The translations under genes and the position numbers were made by a program. Under the pieces are notes generated by a model, which searched no databases, was not told the origin of the DNA, and saw only the letters and a program-made list of their open reading frames with translations. Below are positions 15,961 to 24,278 of a stretch of 39,194 nt of DNA, one piece after another. Source of the stretch: Gordonia shandongensis DSM 45094 (GTDB lineage: Bacteria > Actinomycetota > Actinomycetes > Mycobacteriales > Mycobacteriaceae); contig NZ_AUHE01000019.1 in assembly GCF_000423025.1 (NCBI RefSeq), forward strand, positions 1-39,194. Direction: 5' to 3'. How positions within the stretch are numbered: the first letter of the stretch is position 1; each line of letters begins with the position of its first letter.

Positions 15961-17190
15961 ATGACCTCCGGTGGCGTGACTGACGAAGCGGTGACCGAGT
16001 ACCTCCGGCTCGGCCTCGCGTTCGACCGGATCGAGGAGGGATTCGTCGACGCGTACACCGGCGATCCGGCCCTCCGGGCCGAGTCGGAGAACCTCCCGGC
16101 CCCCGAGCCGACCGAGTTGGCGGCACGGGCGCGCAGTCTCCGCCGCGACCTGCCGTCCGACCCCGACGACGACCGGTCGGCCTTCCTCCGCGCACATCTG
16201 CGGGCCCTGGAGTGCTCGGCCCGTCGGTTCGCCGGCCACGAGATCGGCTTCGTCGACGAGGTCGACGCCTACTTCGACGTCCGCATCGCACCCGGCGACG
16301 AGGAGGAGTACCGCCGCGCGCACGCGGACCTCGCCGTCGCCCTCGGCGTCCCGGGCGCGACCGGTGAGACGCTGCGCGAGGCGTACCTCGCCTACCGTCG
16401 CGCCGACGAGATCCCCGCCGCCCTCGTCTCCCCGCTGATCTCGGAGTTCGCCGGCTCGTTGCGCGAGACCGTCCGCCGCGAATTTCCACTGCCCGACGGG
16501 GAACTCGTCGACTTCGAGGTGGTCGGCGACCGGCCGTGGTCGGGGTTCAACTACTACCTGGGCGACTATCGTTCGCGCGTCGCGGTCAACACCGATCTGC
16601 CGCAGTACCGTTCGTCGCTGCCGGGGCTCATCGCGCACGAGGCCTACCCCGGTCACCACACCGAGCATTGCCGCAAGGAGCAGCGGCTCGTCGGCGCGGG
16701 CCTCGACGAGCACTCGATCTTCCTGGTCAACACGCCGCAGTGCCTCATGGCCGAAGGCCTCGCCGATCACGCACTCGCCGCGGCCAAGGGCGACGGCTGG
16801 CAGGAGTGGGCCGCGGAGATCTACGCCGACTTCGGACTGCGGTTCGACGCGGAGCGCGCGCGGGCGGTGTCGGCCGCGACGGCCGGGCTGCTCCGCGTGC
16901 GGCAGGACGCCGCCCTGGCACTGCACGACCGCGGGGCCGACGCTGACGAGGTCGCGGCATTCCTCCAGCGGTGGCTGCTGGTGCCGCCCGAACGGGCCCG
17001 GCAGATGCTGCGCTTTCTCACCTCACCCCTGTGGCGGGCGTACATCTCCACCTATGTGGAGGGATACGCGCTGCTCGGGACGTGGCTCGACGGTGCGGCG
17101 GCCGCCGCATCGTCGCGGCTGACCCGCTTCGGTCGACTGCTCGACGAACCGCTCACCCCGGCACTCCTGCGGGCGGAGTGCGCACCTTAG
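15961..17190 (+). CDS. DUF885-family putative metalloprotease
   Basis: 409 aa. The zinc-type motif [11 protein letters not shown] lies at residues 226-236 (H226, E227, H232, H233, E235 and H236), the hallmark of DUF885 proteins, which are distantly related to gluzincin peptidases. Other conserved parts are [16 protein letters not shown] before the motif and [12 protein letters not shown] near the end. There is no signal peptide, so it is probably cytoplasmic. The substrate is unknown. ATG 15961 is chosen over GTG 15952 because TAGCGT (15948-15953) lies 7 nt upstream. The stop codon forms part of the glyA -10 box. Confidence 0.85.
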   Translation: MTSGGVTDEAVTEYLRLGLAFDRIEEGFVDAYTGDPALRAESENLPAPEPTELAARARSLRRDLPSDPDDDRSAFLRAHLRALECSARRFAGHEIGFVDEVDAYFDVRIAPGDEEEYRRAHADLAVALGVPGATGETLREAYLAYRRADEIPAALVSPLISEFAGSLRETVRREFPLPDGELVDFEVVGDRPWSGFNYYLGDYRSRVAVNTDLPQYRSSLPGLIAHEAYPGHHTEHCRKEQRLVGAGLDEHSIFLVNTPQCLMAEGLADHALAAAKGDGWQEWAAEIYADFGLRFDAERARAVSAATAGLLRVRQDAALALHDRGADADEVAAFLQRWLLVPPERARQMLRFLTSPLWRAYISTYVEGYALLGTWLDGAAAAASSRLTRFGRLLDEPLTPALLRAECAP

Positions 17191-17193
17191 ACT
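17188..17193 (+). promoter_or_regulatory. glyA -10 box
   Basis: TAGACT, 7 nt before the glyA ATG at 17201, sharing bases with the preceding stop codon. It predicts a leaderless glyA mRNA. Confidence 0.5.
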
Positions 17194-17200
17194 GAACGGC

Positions 17201-18493
17201 ATGAGCCAGTTTTCCCAGTCCCTTGCCGACCTCGACCCCGACGTGGCCGCCGCAATGAACGGCGAGTTGACCCGGCAGCGCGACACCCTCGAGATGATCG
17301 CCTCGGAGAACTTCGTCCCGCGGGCCGTGCTGCAGGCGCAGGGCAGCGTGCTCACCAACAAGTACGCCGAGGGCTACCCGGGTCGCCGGTACTACGGCGG
17401 CTGCGAGCACGTCGACGTCGTCGAGGACATCGCGCGCGACCGCGCCAAGGAATTGTTCGGCGCGGAGTTCGCCAACGTCCAGCCGCACGCGGGTGCGCAG
17501 GCCAACGCCGCCGTCCTGCAGGCCCTCATGGAACCGGGGGAGACCCTCCTCGGCCTCGACCTGGCTCACGGTGGTCATCTCACCCACGGGATGCGGCTCA
17601 ACTTCTCGGGCAAGCTCTACGAGAACGCCTTCTACGGGGTCAGCAAGGAGGACTTCCGCGTCGACATGGACGAGGTGCGCAAGATCGCCCTCGACACCAA
17701 ACCGAAGGTGATCGTCGCCGGCTGGTCCGCCTACCCGCGAACGCTCGACTTCGCGGCGTTCCGGGAGATCGCCGACGAGGTGGGCGCGCACCTGTGGGTC
17801 GACATGGCGCACTTCGCGGGACTCGTCGCCGCCGGTCTGCACCCGAGCCCGGTGCCGCACGCCGACGTCGTCTCCACCACCGTCCACAAGACTCTCGGCG
17901 GCCCCCGGTCGGGTCTCATCCTGGCGAAGAAGGAGTGGGCCAAGAAGCTCAACTCGGCGGTGTTCCCCGGCCAGCAGGGCGGCCCGCTCATGCACGCCGT
18001 CGCCGCGAAGGCCGTCGCGCTGAAGATCGCCGGCTCGGAGGAGTTCGCCGAGCGGCAGCGTCGCACCCTGTCGGGCGCGTCGATCCTCGCCGAGCGGCTC
18101 ACCGGGCAGGACGTCGCGAAGGCCGGCGTCTCGGTCCTCACCGGCGGCACCGATGTGCACCTGGTGCTCGTCGACCTGCGTGACTCGGAGCTCGACGGAC
18201 AGCAGGCCGAGGACCTGCTCCACGAGGTCGGGATCACGGTGAACCGCAATGCCGTGCCCTTCGATCCGCGGCCGCCGATGGTCACCTCGGGTCTGCGGAT
18301 CGGCACCCCCGCCCTGGCGACCCGCGGGTTCGGCGACACCGAGTTCCGCGAGGTCGCCGACATCATCGCCACCGCGCTGGCCGCCGGAAAGTCGGCCGAT
18401 CTGGCCGCGCTCCGCGCACGCGTCAGCGCGCTGGCCCTCGACTTCCCGCTGTACGACGGTCTGGAGGACTGGGGCCTGATGAGCGGCAGGTAG
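17201..18493 (+). CDS. glyA: Serine hydroxymethyltransferase
   Basis: 430 aa. A PLP enzyme that interconverts serine and glycine with transfer of a one-carbon unit to tetrahydrofolate. The PLP-binding Lys is K230 in [13 protein letters not shown]. Other invariant segments are [56 protein letters not shown] and the C-terminal [13 protein letters not shown]. Length is normal. The start is the ATG 7 nt after a TAGACT -10 box. The gene ends with a strong 14-bp terminator, after which a DesA2-type gene begins, as in M. tuberculosis (Rv1093-Rv1094). Confidence 0.97.
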   Translation: MSQFSQSLADLDPDVAAAMNGELTRQRDTLEMIASENFVPRAVLQAQGSVLTNKYAEGYPGRRYYGGCEHVDVVEDIARDRAKELFGAEFANVQPHAGAQANAAVLQALMEPGETLLGLDLAHGGHLTHGMRLNFSGKLYENAFYGVSKEDFRVDMDEVRKIALDTKPKVIVAGWSAYPRTLDFAAFREIADEVGAHLWVDMAHFAGLVAAGLHPSPVPHADVVSTTVHKTLGGPRSGLILAKKEWAKKLNSAVFPGQQGGPLMHAVAAKAVALKIAGSEEFAERQRRTLSGASILAERLTGQDVAKAGVSVLTGGTDVHLVLVDLRDSELDGQQAEDLLHEVGITVNRNAVPFDPRPPMVTSGLRIGTPALATRGFGDTEFREVADIIATALAAGKSADLAALRARVSALALDFPLYDGLEDWGLMSGR

Positions 18494-18515
18494 ACCCCGC
18501 GAACCACGTCACGTC

Positions 18516-18547
18516 AGCGACCCCGGCGGTTACCCGCCGGGGTCGCT
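18516..18547 (+). terminator. glyA terminator
   Basis: Perfect 14-bp stem AGCGACCCCGGCGG (18516-18529) / CCGCCGGGGTCGCT (18534-18547), loop TTAC, tail CGTCGTTT. The tail merges into the TAGGGT -10 box (18555-18560) of the next gene. Confidence 0.85.
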
Positions 18548-18566
18548 CGTCGTTTAGGGTGGATGC

Positions 18567-19430
18567 GTGGCTGCACTGAGCAATGAGGACTTGATCAACG
18601 CGTTGGAGAAGGCTCTCCCGGAGATCGCCGAGGAGCACCAGCAGGAGGCGACCGCGTGGAACCCGGGCGACTGGGTGCCGTGGGACCTGGGCCGGAACTT
18701 CGCGTTCCTGGGCGGTGAGGACTACGACCCGTCCGACTCCACGCTCGACCCGACCGCGGCGGCGGGCCTGGTCGCGTTGCTGCTCACCAAGGACAACCTG
18801 CCGTCGTACCACCGCATCCTCGGCATGCACTTCCCGCCCTTCTCCGACTGGCGGAACCTCGTCGGCGTGTGGACGGCCGAGGACAACCGGCATTCGATCG
18901 TGCTGCGCGACTACCTCGTCGTGACGCGGGCGAGCGACCCGGTGGACGCGGAGAACCGTCGCCGCATCCACGTCGTCGCGGGCTGGCGGCAGAACCCGGA
19001 CGCGCTGGAACTCACCCCGATGGATGCTCTGGCATTGCTCGCGGTCCACGAGAACCAGTGCGTCGGCTTCGTCTCGCGGCTCCGGGACCGCGCCGACGAC
19101 GACGTGCTCACGACGATCCTCGACAAGATCCGCGCCGACGACTCCGTGCAGGCCGCGACGTTCGAGGCGTTCCTGTCGGCCGGCCTGGTCGCCGACCAGG
19201 AGGCGACCGTCGCCGCCGTCGACCGTGCGCTGGAGGCGATGGAGCCGATCGGATCGGACATCGCCGACTTCGACGAGCAGCGTGCACTGATCGCCGACTT
19301 CGAGAACGAGTCCACCAACGCCGCGGTCGCAGCGCGACTCGTCGACGAACTCAAGCTCGACAGCCTGCAGGAGCTCAGCGCCGACGCCGAGGCGGCGCGG
19401 TCGCGGATCCTGGCGCGCGCCGGCCGCTGA
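18567..19430 (+). CDS. desA2: Acyl-ACP desaturase family protein, DesA2 type
   Basis: 287 aa from GTG 18567, 6 nt after TAGGGT. The fold family is shown by WDLGRNFAFLGGEDYDPS, LLLTKDNLPSYHR, VWTAEDNRHSIVLRDYLVVT and VHENQCVGFVSRL, all matching mycobacterial DesA2. Classical stearoyl-ACP desaturases use EExxH-type and DExRHE motifs for a di-iron centre. Here the first is EDNRH, with Asp for the usual Glu ligand; the second is HENQC, with Cys for the His ligand; and the first-helix Glu is replaced in KDNLPSY. The di-iron site is therefore incomplete, as it also seems to be in DesA2 of M. tuberculosis. The role is probably in mycolate precursor metabolism, but desaturase activity is doubtful. 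Confidence 0.85.
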   Translation: MAALSNEDLINALEKALPEIAEEHQQEATAWNPGDWVPWDLGRNFAFLGGEDYDPSDSTLDPTAAAGLVALLLTKDNLPSYHRILGMHFPPFSDWRNLVGVWTAEDNRHSIVLRDYLVVTRASDPVDAENRRRIHVVAGWRQNPDALELTPMDALALLAVHENQCVGFVSRLRDRADDDVLTTILDKIRADDSVQAATFEAFLSAGLVADQEATVAAVDRALEAMEPIGSDIADFDEQRALIADFENESTNAAVAARLVDELKLDSLQELSADAEAARSRILARAGR

Positions 19431-19738
19431 CACCTGTCCCGGCAACCCCGACATCCCGGCATCTCGGTAACTCAGTCTTCACCGACACGCAGCCCGTCGT
19501 TGGGCGGGCCGTGATGTGACGCGGCGTACGTTGAACGTGACGGGCCGTGGGGAAGCGGTTCGTTGCGGGAGGTTCGATTCATGGACTACGGCGTCGGAGA
19601 GACCCCGTTCATGGGAGGGCCGGCCCCGGCTCTCGCCGAACCCGGCCCACACCGTCAGGTGTGACCGGACGACGCGCGATCCGACCGGCTGACTCACAGA
19701 CAGGTTCCGTGCGGGGCCGCACGGACTAGGAGTCCGAC
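19431..19738 (+). other. 308-bp gap before phoH2: one small ORF and two hairpins
   Basis: No long gene is seen. The stretch holds a 27-codon ORF (19581-19664) with a good ribosome binding site, and a CACACC/GGTGTG hairpin (19648-19663) ending at its stop codon. It also holds a palindrome CCGTGCGG/CCGCACGG (19707-19724) just before the phoH2 Shine-Dalgarno sequence. A second frame (GTG 19547 to TAG 19729, 60 codons, Arg-rich) has only about 62% G/C at third positions, which is low for this genome. In M. tuberculosis and M. smegmatis a small gene, phoAT, lies upstream of phoH2, so a short regulator gene here is plausible. Confidence 0.6.
19581..19664 (+). CDS. Possible 27-aa small protein upstream of phoH2
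   Basis: ATG 19581 is preceded by GGGAGG (19567-19572) at 8-nt spacing. The ORF ends at TGA 19662-19664 within a small hairpin. The product is rich in Pro, Gly and Ala, without a membrane segment or a run of one amino acid. About 77% of third positions are G/C, better than the overlapping 60-codon frame but below neighbouring genes. It could be a leader ORF or a PhoAT-like partner of PhoH2. No homology is recognised. Confidence 0.35.
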   Translation: MDYGVGETPFMGGPAPALAEPGPHRQV

Positions 19739-21046
19739 GTGACCGCTCGCCGTACCTACGTCCTCGATACCTCTGTCCTGCTGTCCGACCCGTGGGCGGT
19801 GACTCGGTTCGCCGAGCACCACGTGGTGCTGCCGCTGGTCGTGATCGGTGAACTCGAGGGCAAACGCCACCACAGTGAACTCGGCTGGTTCGCCAGGGAG
19901 GCCCTGCGCCTGCTCGACGACCTCCGGGTCACGCACGAGCGTCTCGACGTCCCCATCCCCATCGGGGACGAGGGCGGCACCGTGCAGGTGGAGCTCAACC
20001 ACACCGACCCCGCGGTCCTCCCGGCGGGATTCCGCAACGAGAGCAACGACTCCCGGATCCTGGCGTGCGCGTTGAACCTGCGCGCCGAGGGGCGGGACGT
20101 GACGCTCGTGTCCAAGGACACTCCGCTGCGGGTGAAGGCCGGAGCCGTCGGGCTCACGGCCGACGAGTACCACGCCCAGGACGTGGTGGTGTCGGGGTGG
20201 ACGGGGATGGACGAACTCGACGTGGCCGACATGGAGATCGACGCGCTGTTCGCCGACGGCGTCGTCGACGTCGACGACGCGCGCGACCTTCCGTGCCACA
20301 CCGGCATCCGGATGCTCGGCAACGGCCAGAGTGCGCTGGGACGGGTCACCGACACCAAGCAGGTGCAGCTGGTGCGCGGTGATCGGGAGGCGTTCGGGCT
20401 GCGTGGACGATCGGCCGAGCAGCGGGTCGCGCTCGACCTGCTCCTCGACGACTCGGTCGGCATCGTCTCGCTCGGCGGAAAGGCGGGCACGGGCAAGTCG
20501 GCGCTCGCACTGTGCGCCGGCCTGGAGGCCGTTCTCGAGCGTCGGACGCAGCGGAAGGTGGTCGTCTTCCGGCCCCTGTACGCGGTCGGCGGCCAGCAGC
20601 TCGGCTATCTGCCGGGCAGTGAGTCCGAGAAGATGGGGCCGTGGGCGCAGGCGGTGTTCGACACGCTGGAGGGATTGGTGTCGACGGAGGTGATCGACGA
20701 GGTGCTGTCGCGGGGGATGCTGGAGGTGCTGCCCCTCACGCACATCCGCGGGCGGTCGTTGCACGACTCGTTCGTCATCGTCGACGAGGCGCAGTCGCTG
20801 GAGCGGAACGTCCTGCTGACGGTGCTGTCGCGGCTGGGCGCCGGATCGCGAGTGGTCCTCACCCACGATGTCGCGCAGCGTGACAATCTGCGGGTGGGGC
20901 GGCACGACGGCGTCGCCGCGGTGATCGAGAAGCTCAAGGGGCACCCGTTGTTCGCGCACATCACGTTGACGCGCAGTGAGCGTTCGCCGATCGCGGCCCT
21001 CGTCACCGAGATGCTCGAGGAGTTCGCCCCGGGCGCGGCACTGTAA
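19739..21046 (+). CDS. phoH2: PhoH2: PIN-domain RNase fused to PhoH ATPase
   Basis: 435 aa. The N-terminal PIN domain (~1-140) starts [14 protein letters not shown], with catalytic Asp10, and keeps further acidic residues (GELEGKR, SNDSRIL, VSKD). The C-terminal PhoH domain (~220-435) has Walker [10 protein letters not shown] at 246-254 and Walker B-like [12 protein letters not shown], followed by [17 protein letters not shown]. PhoH2 proteins unwind and cleave RNA in an ATP-dependent way, so this is a helicase-linked toxin-like RNase. In mycobacteria it is paired with a small upstream gene, phoAT. The start is the GTG at 19739 behind AGGAGT. It converges with a methyltransferase gene across a large nested hairpin. 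Confidence 0.95.
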   Translation: MTARRTYVLDTSVLLSDPWAVTRFAEHHVVLPLVVIGELEGKRHHSELGWFAREALRLLDDLRVTHERLDVPIPIGDEGGTVQVELNHTDPAVLPAGFRNESNDSRILACALNLRAEGRDVTLVSKDTPLRVKAGAVGLTADEYHAQDVVVSGWTGMDELDVADMEIDALFADGVVDVDDARDLPCHTGIRMLGNGQSALGRVTDTKQVQLVRGDREAFGLRGRSAEQRVALDLLLDDSVGIVSLGGKAGTGKSALALCAGLEAVLERRTQRKVVVFRPLYAVGGQQLGYLPGSESEKMGPWAQAVFDTLEGLVSTEVIDEVLSRGMLEVLPLTHIRGRSLHDSFVIVDEAQSLERNVLLTVLSRLGAGSRVVLTHDVAQRDNLRVGRHDGVAAVIEKLKGHPLFAHITLTRSERSPIAALVTEMLEEFAPGAAL

Positions 21047-21065
21047 CCACGCGGCCCTCCCGCGT

Positions 21066-21150
21066 CACCCGTCCTCCCGCGTCAGAAAAGCACACGCGCG
21101 GCCGTTCAAACGGCCGCGCGTGTGTCTGTGTGACGCGGGAGGACGGGGTG
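21066..21150. terminator. Nested two-tier inverted repeat (bidirectional terminator)
   Basis: Outer arms of 17 perfect bp (21068-21084 with 21131-21147) enclose an inner perfect 16-bp stem (21091-21106 with 21109-21124), separated by short A- and T-containing bulges. The inner loop is nearly absent. It lies exactly between the convergent phoH2 and methyltransferase genes. A 12-base stretch, CCTCCCGCGTCA, occurs twice on the left side. Confidence 0.85.
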
Positions 21151-21165
21151 TGACGCGCGAGCGTG

Positions 21166-21765
21166 TCAGGGGTGGCGGAGGAGGGAGACGGCGAAGTCGG
21201 CGTCGGGCCGCCAGGGCCGGACGTCCCAGGTCGCCAACCGCAGGTCGAGGACCAGGTCGGTCTGTGCGACGGCCGCGTCGAACTGCTCGATCGGCAGTTT
21301 GGCGACGTGGAAGCCGACGGCCAGGACGCCGTCGGACGCCAGATGCTCGGCGAGCCGGCGCAGGACGACGGCTTCGGAGTCCGGGGCGACGAAGGCCATC
21401 ACGTTGCCGGCGCAGACGATGGCGTCGAAGAGGCTGCGCGCACCGTCGTCGTCGACGAGATCGAGATCGGCGAGGTCGGCGACCCGCCAGTCGGGTCCCG
21501 GGTGATCGGTGCGGGCGGCGTCGACGAGTTCGGGGTCGACGTCGACGCCGGTGACCCGATGGCCGGCCCGGTGCAGGTGTCCGCCGACGCGGCCGGGGCC
21601 GCAGCCGGCGTCGAGGATCCGTGCCTCGCGTCCGACCATCGCGTCGATGAGGCGGGCTTCGCCGACGAGATCGGCGCCGTCGGCCGCCATGTCGCGGAAT
21701 CGGCTGATGTACCACTGGCTGTGACCGGGTTCGGTGTCGGTCAACCACCGGGGTGCAGACGTCAT
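21166..21765 (-). CDS. SAM-dependent methyltransferase, class I
   Basis: 199 aa. The SAM-binding motif I is ARILDAGCGPGRVGGHL, followed by VTGVDVDPELVDAAR (acidic loop), DWRVADLADLDL and FDAIVCAGNVMAFV (motif IV). The ending DFAVSLLRHP fits small Methyltransf_11/25-type enzymes. The substrate is unknown. ATG 21765 is preferred over ATG 21783 because TACGGT lies exactly 7 nt upstream on this strand, predicting a leaderless message. It diverges from the L,D-transpeptidase gene over 121 bp. Confidence 0.88.
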   Translation of the reverse strand: MTSAPRWLTDTEPGHSQWYISRFRDMAADGADLVGEARLIDAMVGREARILDAGCGPGRVGGHLHRAGHRVTGVDVDPELVDAARTDHPGPDWRVADLADLDLVDDDGARSLFDAIVCAGNVMAFVAPDSEAVVLRRLAEHLASDGVLAVGFHVAKLPIEQFDAAVAQTDLVLDLRLATWDVRPWRPDADFAVSLLRHP

Positions 21766-21886
21766 GGGCACCACCGTATCCATCGAGGCCGAAGCGGGTG
21801 TTCGACCGTTCACAGAACAGTTGCAGAAGGGTGACGATGGTCTCGGCCGGTGGCCAGACGCAGGGGACGACTGGCACACTGAGGTG

Positions 21887-22762
21887 GTGCTGAAGTTACT
21901 GATGAGGCGAATGTTGCAATTGGGGTTTGCAGTCACCGCAGCCCTGGCCGCCCTCGCGGTGGGTGCGGGAACGGTGTCGGCCGCCCCGCAGGCACCCTCC
22001 GCGCCGAGCGGCTCCGACCCGATCTCGACGCTGATCGAGAACCTGCTCAAAGGGCTCACGAACCCGGACGAGCCGAAGAAACCGGACGCCGAGACGTCGC
22101 AGATGATCGTCGTGACGGCGCCCGTCGCGACGTCGCAGACGGCCACCCTCACGGCGTTCGAGAAGGACGACGCGGGCGCCTGGAAGCCCGTCATCGGACC
22201 GACGAAGGCGTTCCTCGGCGAAAAGGGCATGGGCAAGGCGCAGGACAACGTCTACCGCACCCCGGAGGGCACCTTCCCGCTCGACCAGGCCTTCGGACGC
22301 CAGGAGAACCCGGGCACCAAGATGCCGTACTTCACCACCACGCCCGAGGACTGGTGGGACTCCAACGAGAAGTCGCCGACCTACAACACGCACGTCAAGT
22401 CGGCGACGAGCCCCGGCGGCGACAGTGAGAACCTCTACAACACCGGTCCGATGTACGACTACGCGGTCAACATCAACCACAATCCGACGAACACCCCGGG
22501 TGATGCGTCGGCCATCTTCCTGCACGTGAGCAACGGCGAGCCCACGATGGGCTGCATCGCGATCGAGCGGGAGAAGATGGTCGAGGTCCTCAAGTGGCTC
22601 GATCCGGCGAAGTCGCCGAAGATCACCGTCGGCGTGAACGTCGACGCCCCGAAGGAGGCCCCCGGTCCGTCACTGCCCGGCGCCGACCTGCTCGGCGGGA
22701 TGCTCGGCAACCTGACCACCCTCATCCCCGACGTGCTCGAATCGGTGCCGTCGACGCCCTGA
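21887..22762 (+). CDS. Secreted L,D-transpeptidase-family (YkuD-fold) protein
   Basis: 291 aa from GTG 21887 (GTG 21884 and ATG 21902 are alternatives). An N-terminal signal peptide is evident: Lys/Arg residues, a hydrophobic core LGFAVTAALAALAVGAGT and a cleavage site near VSA-AP. The catalytic motif IFLHVSNGEPTMGCIAI around Cys223 matches the HxxxxxxTxGC pattern of L,D-transpeptidases and related hydrolases. The preceding region (TPEGTFPLDQAFGRQ, YDYAVNINHNP) also fits. Such enzymes make 3-3 crosslinks in peptidoglycan or attach lipoproteins. The low-complexity C-terminus has no anchor. The gene ends with a 15-bp hairpin. Confidence 0.85.
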   Translation: MLKLLMRRMLQLGFAVTAALAALAVGAGTVSAAPQAPSAPSGSDPISTLIENLLKGLTNPDEPKKPDAETSQMIVVTAPVATSQTATLTAFEKDDAGAWKPVIGPTKAFLGEKGMGKAQDNVYRTPEGTFPLDQAFGRQENPGTKMPYFTTTPEDWWDSNEKSPTYNTHVKSATSPGGDSENLYNTGPMYDYAVNINHNPTNTPGDASAIFLHVSNGEPTMGCIAIEREKMVEVLKWLDPAKSPKITVGVNVDAPKEAPGPSLPGADLLGGMLGNLTTLIPDVLESVPSTP

Positions 22763-22794
22763 CCGGCACACGGGGTCAAGCCACATCGGTGAAC

Positions 22795-22829
22795 CCGGGC
22801 CCGTCCGCGATCAACGCGGACGGGCCCGG
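22795..22829. terminator. Terminator between L,D-transpeptidase and PIG-L genes
   Basis: Perfect 15-bp stem CCGGGCCCGTCCGCG (22795-22809) / CGCGGACGGGCCCGG (22815-22829), loop ATCAA, tail TGTCGTTT. It lies between convergent genes. Confidence 0.85.
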
Positions 22830-22865
22830 TGTCGTTTGCGTGCTGGGTCGGTCGGTGCCGTGGGG

Positions 22866-23543
22866 TCAGCGGCTCCGGACGAGCTCGAAACCGGTGGCGT
22901 GCGGGGAGTCGAAGCCGTCGATCGGCGCGGTGAACATGTCGACCTGGTTGCGCGCCTGCTGCTCCACCGGCGTGGTCGGGTCGAGAACCTTGAGGTACAC
23001 GTCGTGGCAGGCCAGCGAGTTGACGGCGGCCTCGACGTAGCCGTCGACGTCGACGGCGTGGGTGCGTTGCGGACCGTTGACGAACAGCCAGGCCGGCGGA
23101 TCGGTCAGCGCGTCGTAGGCGTCGACGACCGCTGCCGCGAACTCCATGTGGTCACGCTGGTTGGGCATTCCGGGCGCCCACTCGGGGCCGCCGTAGGTGC
23201 ACAGCACCACCTGCGGCGCGATGCGCTCGATCGCCTCGGTGATGGCGGCCCGCAGGTCGGGCGTGTTGTGGATCTCGCTGTCGGGGAAGCCCCAGAACTC
23301 CACGTCGTCGACGCCGACGACGGCCGCCGACCGCCGCTGCTCGTTCTCCCGCAGCGGCCCGGCCTCGGCCGGTGCCATGCCCTCGATGCCGGCCTCTCCG
23401 CTCGAGGCCAGACCGTAGACGACGTGTTTGCCCTCGGCCGTCCACCGCGCGACGGCGGCGGCCATCCCGTACTCGGGGTCGTCGGGGTGGGCGACGAGGA
23501 CGAGGGCGGTGGACCAGTCGGTGGGGAATGTCTCAAGGCTCAT
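22866..23543 (-). CDS. PIG-L/LmbE-family deacetylase
   Basis: 225 aa. The metal motif AHPDDPEYG lies near residues 18-26, and QRDHMEFAAAVVDAY supplies the third ligand His. The family removes acetyl groups from N-acetylglucosamine-type substrates, and members include MshB and Mca. This protein is shorter than both and lacks the Mca C-terminal signature, so a different sugar substrate is likely. ATG 23543 is chosen because TACGGT lies 7 nt upstream. The GTG at 23552 falls inside that -10 box. Confidence 0.87.
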   Translation of the reverse strand: MSLETFPTDWSTALVLVAHPDDPEYGMAAAVARWTAEGKHVVYGLASSGEAGIEGMAPAEAGPLRENEQRRSAAVVGVDDVEFWGFPDSEIHNTPDLRAAITEAIERIAPQVVLCTYGGPEWAPGMPNQRDHMEFAAAVVDAYDALTDPPAWLFVNGPQRTHAVDVDGYVEAAVNSLACHDVYLKVLDPTTPVEQQARNQVDMFTAPIDGFDSPHATGFELVRSR

Positions 23544-23576
23544 GGCTGCCACCGTACGCGCGCCGCGTATCAGTGA

Positions 23577-23620
23577 GGTCCGTACGCGCGAGCCGCGTAC
23601 GCGCGCGAGCCGCGACCGGC
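23577..23620. repeat. Short imperfect direct repeat
   Basis: In the 102-bp gap between the PIG-L gene and the response regulator, the unit GTACGCGCGAGCCGC occurs twice in tandem with small changes, and a related CGTACGCGCGCCGCG lies just before. No gene is seen in this gap. Confidence 0.6.
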
Positions 23621-23645
23621 CGGGAGGTCGGCGGGACCGTGCACG

Positions 23646-24278
23646 TCAGCCGATCAGACCCCGCGCTCGTGCTGTCGCGACGACCTTGCTGCGGCTGCCG
23701 ACGTCGAGTTTGTCGAAGATGTGGACGAGGTGCGACTTCACGGTCGCCTCGGAGATGAACAGCCGTTTGGCGATCTCCCGGTTGCTGAGGCCGAGGTCGA
23801 GGTGTTCGACGATCTCCAGTTCACGGGCGGTGAGCGCGGGCCGGGTGTCGGTGACGCGGGTCATCAGCCGTGCGGCGACGGCCGGACCGAGGACGGTCTC
23901 TCCGTCGTCGGCCGAGCGGATGGCGCCGACGAGGGTCTCGGGGGCGGCGTCTTTCAGGAGGTAGCCGGTGGCCCCGGCGTTGATGGCGCGAACGATGTCG
24001 GCATCGGACTCGTAGGTGGTCAGGATGAGGACGCGCGGCGGGTCCGCGAGCGCTCGGATCGCCGCGGTGGCGTGGATGCCGTCGGCGTCACCGGGTTCGG
24101 TGCCGTTCAGGCGCAGGTCCATGAGCACCACGTCGAGTGCGGTGGTCTCGGCCGTCGCGATGGCGTCCGCGGCGCTCGAGGCTTCGGCGACGACGTCGAG
24201 GTCGTCGACGGTGCCGAGGACCGCTCGCAGCCCGGCGCGGACCACGGGATGGTCGTCGACGAGCATGATGCGGATCAT
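23646..24278 (-). CDS. Two-component response regulator, NarL/LuxR type
   Basis: 210 aa. The receiver domain (1-~120) has the acidic pair LVDDHPVVRAG, the phosphoacceptor D54 in VVLMDLRLNG and the conserved Lys in GYLLKDA. The LuxR-type HTH (~145-205) has the signature LTAREIEI-like LTARELEIVEHLDLGLSNREIAKRLFISEATVKSHL. It overlaps the histidine kinase gene by 4 nt (ATGA), so the pair is translated together. It probably controls the divergent ABC genes at 25615-27369, by analogy with similar clusters. Confidence 0.93.
   Translation of the reverse strand: MIRIMLVDDHPVVRAGLRAVLGTVDDLDVVAEASSAADAIATAETTALDVVLMDLRLNGTEPGDADGIHATAAIRALADPPRVLILTTYESDADIVRAINAGATGYLLKDAAPETLVGAIRSADDGETVLGPAVAARLMTRVTDTRPALTARELEIVEHLDLGLSNREIAKRLFISEATVKSHLVHIFDKLDVGSRSKVVATARARGLIG

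Noticed and set aside
15908..16489. Upstream extension of the coaA frame
   Set aside because: Antisense to the DUF885 gene and Arg-rich; ATG 15907 gives the normal CoaA length.
19547..19729. 60-codon Arg-rich frame before phoH2
   Set aside because: Only about 62% G/C at third positions against roughly 90% in neighbours. Kept as a rival in the findings but not annotated as a gene.
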